A model generated the notes under the pieces. The model made no database searches. It was not told the DNA's origin and worked only from the letters and a program-made list of their open reading frames with translations. This document shows positions 6,324 to 7,329 of a DNA stretch of 7,329 nt, piece after piece. Source of the DNA: Prevotella sp. (GTDB lineage: Bacteria; Bacteroidota; Bacteroidia; Bacteroidales; Bacteroidaceae); assembly GCA_017623335.1 (NCBI GenBank), contig JAGAPI010000004.1, positions 1-7,329 on the forward strand. The letters are read 5' to 3'. How positions within the stretch are numbered: the first letter of the stretch is position 1; every line of letters begins with the position of its first letter. Position numbers and translations under genes: made by a program.

Positions 6324-7183
6324 TGACAGGGGAAAATATTTCATCTGACTTCTTGGATGATGTCAGCGTGCCGTTGAGTGACATTGCTCCCGTGGCTACG
6401 GGATTCAGTGACATCAAGGAATGTTATGTCTCAAAGTCGGGATACACGCGGTTGTTTAGGGCAAGGCGTTTTGGCAAGACCTACATGCTGAAATGTCTTA
6501 AAAAAGACTATCTGTACACTTCGCTGTATCGCATGGCGCTGAATAAGGAGTTTGAAATCGGACTACAGTTTGAGCACACCAATATTTGCCGCACCATAGG
6601 GTGGGAGGAACTGGAGGAGCTCGGACCTGCCATCATTCTTGAGTATATAGACGGAGAGACGCTTGAGTCGTTTATGGGAAAAGGACTGTTGACTAAGCCC
6701 CTGGCAAGAAAATTTGTCGGTCAGCTCATCGATGTGCTGGGCTACATGCACAAGAAACAGACCATCCATCGCGACCTGAAACCGTCGAACATCATGGTTA
6801 CTCACAAGGGAATGAACATAAAGCTCATAGACTTCAGCCTGTCTGACAATGATACGTTCAATATACTGAAGGCTCCCGGAGGCACATCCGGCTACATTGC
6901 TCCCGAACTGTTTTTGCCTAATGCCAAGTCCGACATACGTTGCGACATCTATTCATTTGGAGTGCTGATGTGCAGCATGGCTGAGGCTACTGGCGACAAG
7001 GCTATGATGAAGACCGCGCGGCTGTGTATGAATCATAACATGGAGCATCGTCCGCAAAGCATGGAGGAAATATCAATTCCTACCGACACCAGCGTTTGGC
7101 AAGTCATGATATTGGCGTTTCTGTCGCTGACAGCTGTTGCCCTTTGCATCTCCATTGCCGTAAGGCTGCTGCAGATTCTATAA
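6323..7183 (+). CDS. Hanks-type Ser/Thr protein kinase with C-terminal membrane anchor and DFS in place of DFG
   Basis: The protein has 286 residues. Kinase motifs occur in order: the ATP-binding Lys in YMLKCLK (Lys57); a candidate alpha-C Glu in NKEFEIG (76 or 78); hinge LEYIDG (106-111); catalytic loop HRDLKPSN (149-156) with Asp151 and Asn156; metal-binding Asp170 in IDFS; activation segment ending GTSGYIAPE (187-195); DIYSFGV (208-214); and HRP (242-244). Catalytic residues are present, but the DFG Gly is Ser172 and the glycine loop is degenerate (SKSGYTRLFRA, one Gly). Residues ~258-282 form one hydrophobic segment followed by only a few residues. The kinase is therefore cytoplasmic and tail-anchored, with no extracellular PASTA-type sensor. 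Its coupling to the preceding regulator-like gene suggests that protein as partner or substrate, and the envelope proteins upstream as the regulated function (inference). It ends 30 bases before an opposing gene. Confidence 0.88.
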   Translation: MTGENISSDFLDDVSVPLSDIAPVATGFSDIKECYVSKSGYTRLFRARRFGKTYMLKCLKKDYLYTSLYRMALNKEFEIGLQFEHTNICRTIGWEELEELGPAIILEYIDGETLESFMGKGLLTKPLARKFVGQLIDVLGYMHKKQTIHRDLKPSNIMVTHKGMNIKLIDFSLSDNDTFNILKAPGGTSGYIAPELFLPNAKSDIRCDIYSFGVLMCSMAEATGDKAMMKTARLCMNHNMEHRPQSMEEISIPTDTSVWQVMILAFLSLTAVALCISIAVRLLQIL

Positions 7184-7213
7184 ATTGGGGATTGAAGCTG
7201 GAGCCGGCGGGCG

Positions 7214-7329
7214 CTATTTCCTTTTCAGCGAGCGCAGATACCGTTTCTGTTCGTCTGTTATTCTGAGACTTTCCACGGCTTTCTGTATCGTCTTGTTGTG
7301 TGTCCATAGCGGCAGCCGCTGCTGTTCTA
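7214..7329 (-). CDS. 3' end of an unidentified gene, truncated by the window edge
   Basis: On the minus strand a frame is open from the window edge to a TAG at 7216-7214, giving 37 residues. Within these are LPLWTHNKTIQKAVESL and ITDEQKRYLRSLKRK, a basic, amphipathic helical C-terminus that reads like real protein. I cannot assign a family from this fragment. The gene converges on the kinase gene with 30 bases between the stops, and no strong terminator hairpin is visible there. A second minus frame runs through the same bases and across the kinase 3' end, but its composition is less protein-like. Confidence 0.45.
   Translation of the reverse strand, partial: EQQRLPLWTHNKTIQKAVESLRITDEQKRYLRSLKRK

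Larger units (their letters stand above)
1393..7183 (+). other. Probable operon: fimbrillin, NTF2-like, barrel, LRR lipoprotein, regulator-like, kinase
   Basis: Six co-directional genes are separated by 16, 16, -4, 7 and -1 bases. The barrel and LRR genes overlap as ATGA (4103-4106), and the regulator-like and kinase genes overlap as TAATG (6321-6325), both typical of translational coupling. None of the gaps holds a TAnnTTTG box or a terminator-like hairpin. The M64 peptidase gene may belong to the same transcript, since its 63-base spacer also lacks such signals. The fimbrillin gene may be functionally separate from the five genes after it. Co-transcription is inferred from spacing only. Confidence 0.55.

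Noticed and set aside
7184..7213. GC-rich stretch (AGCCGGCGGGCGC) between the convergent genes as a terminator
   Set aside because: The bases do not form a stem of useful length beyond the self-complementary GCCGGC, and no T-run follows on either strand.
7104..7307. 67-codon minus-strand open frame at the right end
   Set aside because: It runs across the kinase membrane segment codons. The neighbouring minus frame, with a stop at 7214, reads more like a real C-terminus and leaves the kinase gene intact.
1..7329. CRISPR array, tRNA, rRNA, insertion sequence or attachment site
   Set aside because: No regularly spaced repeats of 24-40 bases, cloverleaf, transposase or integrase coding sequence, or terminal inverted repeats were seen.

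Overview
The window looks like a chromosomal segment from a Bacteroidales bacterium (Prevotella, Bacteroides or Muribaculaceae type). The basis is the family content: a BACON-domain M64 peptidase, a fimbrillin-type lipoprotein, a BspA-type leucine-rich-repeat lipoprotein, a small outer-membrane barrel protein with a Bacteroidetes-specific N-terminal domain, and a Hanks-type kinase of the Bacteroidetes style. Genes are tightly packed and Shine-Dalgarno sequences are weak or absent, as is usual in this phylum. The genus is not resolvable from the sequence alone.

Layout. (1) 1-1329: 3' part of a secreted BACON + M64 metallopeptidase gene whose start lies before the window. (2) 1330-1392: short purine-rich spacer with degenerate GTAGGA repeats. 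(3) 1393-2286: fimbrillin-family lipoprotein. (4) 2303-7183: five further + strand genes with gaps of 16, -4, 7 and -1 bases. In order they encode a membrane-anchored NTF2-like protein, an exported small barrel protein, a surface lipoprotein with FN3-like domains and BspA-type LRRs, a conserved Bacteroidetes protein of unknown function with a possible helical DNA-binding N-terminus, and a C-terminally membrane-anchored Ser/Thr kinase. (5) 7214-7329: the 3' end of an unidentified gene on the minus strand, converging on the kinase gene.

Seven consecutive + strand genes are separated by at most 63 bases, with no Bacteroidetes-type promoter (TTG / TAnnTTTG) or terminator hairpin in the gaps. The simplest reading is one transcription unit, or a surface-protease/fimbrillin unit running into a five-gene envelope module. 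In that module (inference) the kinase and the small protein translated just before it would be the cytoplasmic signalling part. The NTF2-like protein, the barrel and the LRR lipoprotein would be the periplasmic, outer-membrane and surface parts. No mobile element, CRISPR array, tRNA or rRNA is visible.

Points of most interest are the five-gene kinase/barrel/LRR module, a kinase with DFS in place of DFG and a degenerate glycine loop, a zinc motif with one extra residue (HExxxH) in the M64 peptidase, and a 9-bp tandem repeat that straddles the start codon of the barrel gene.
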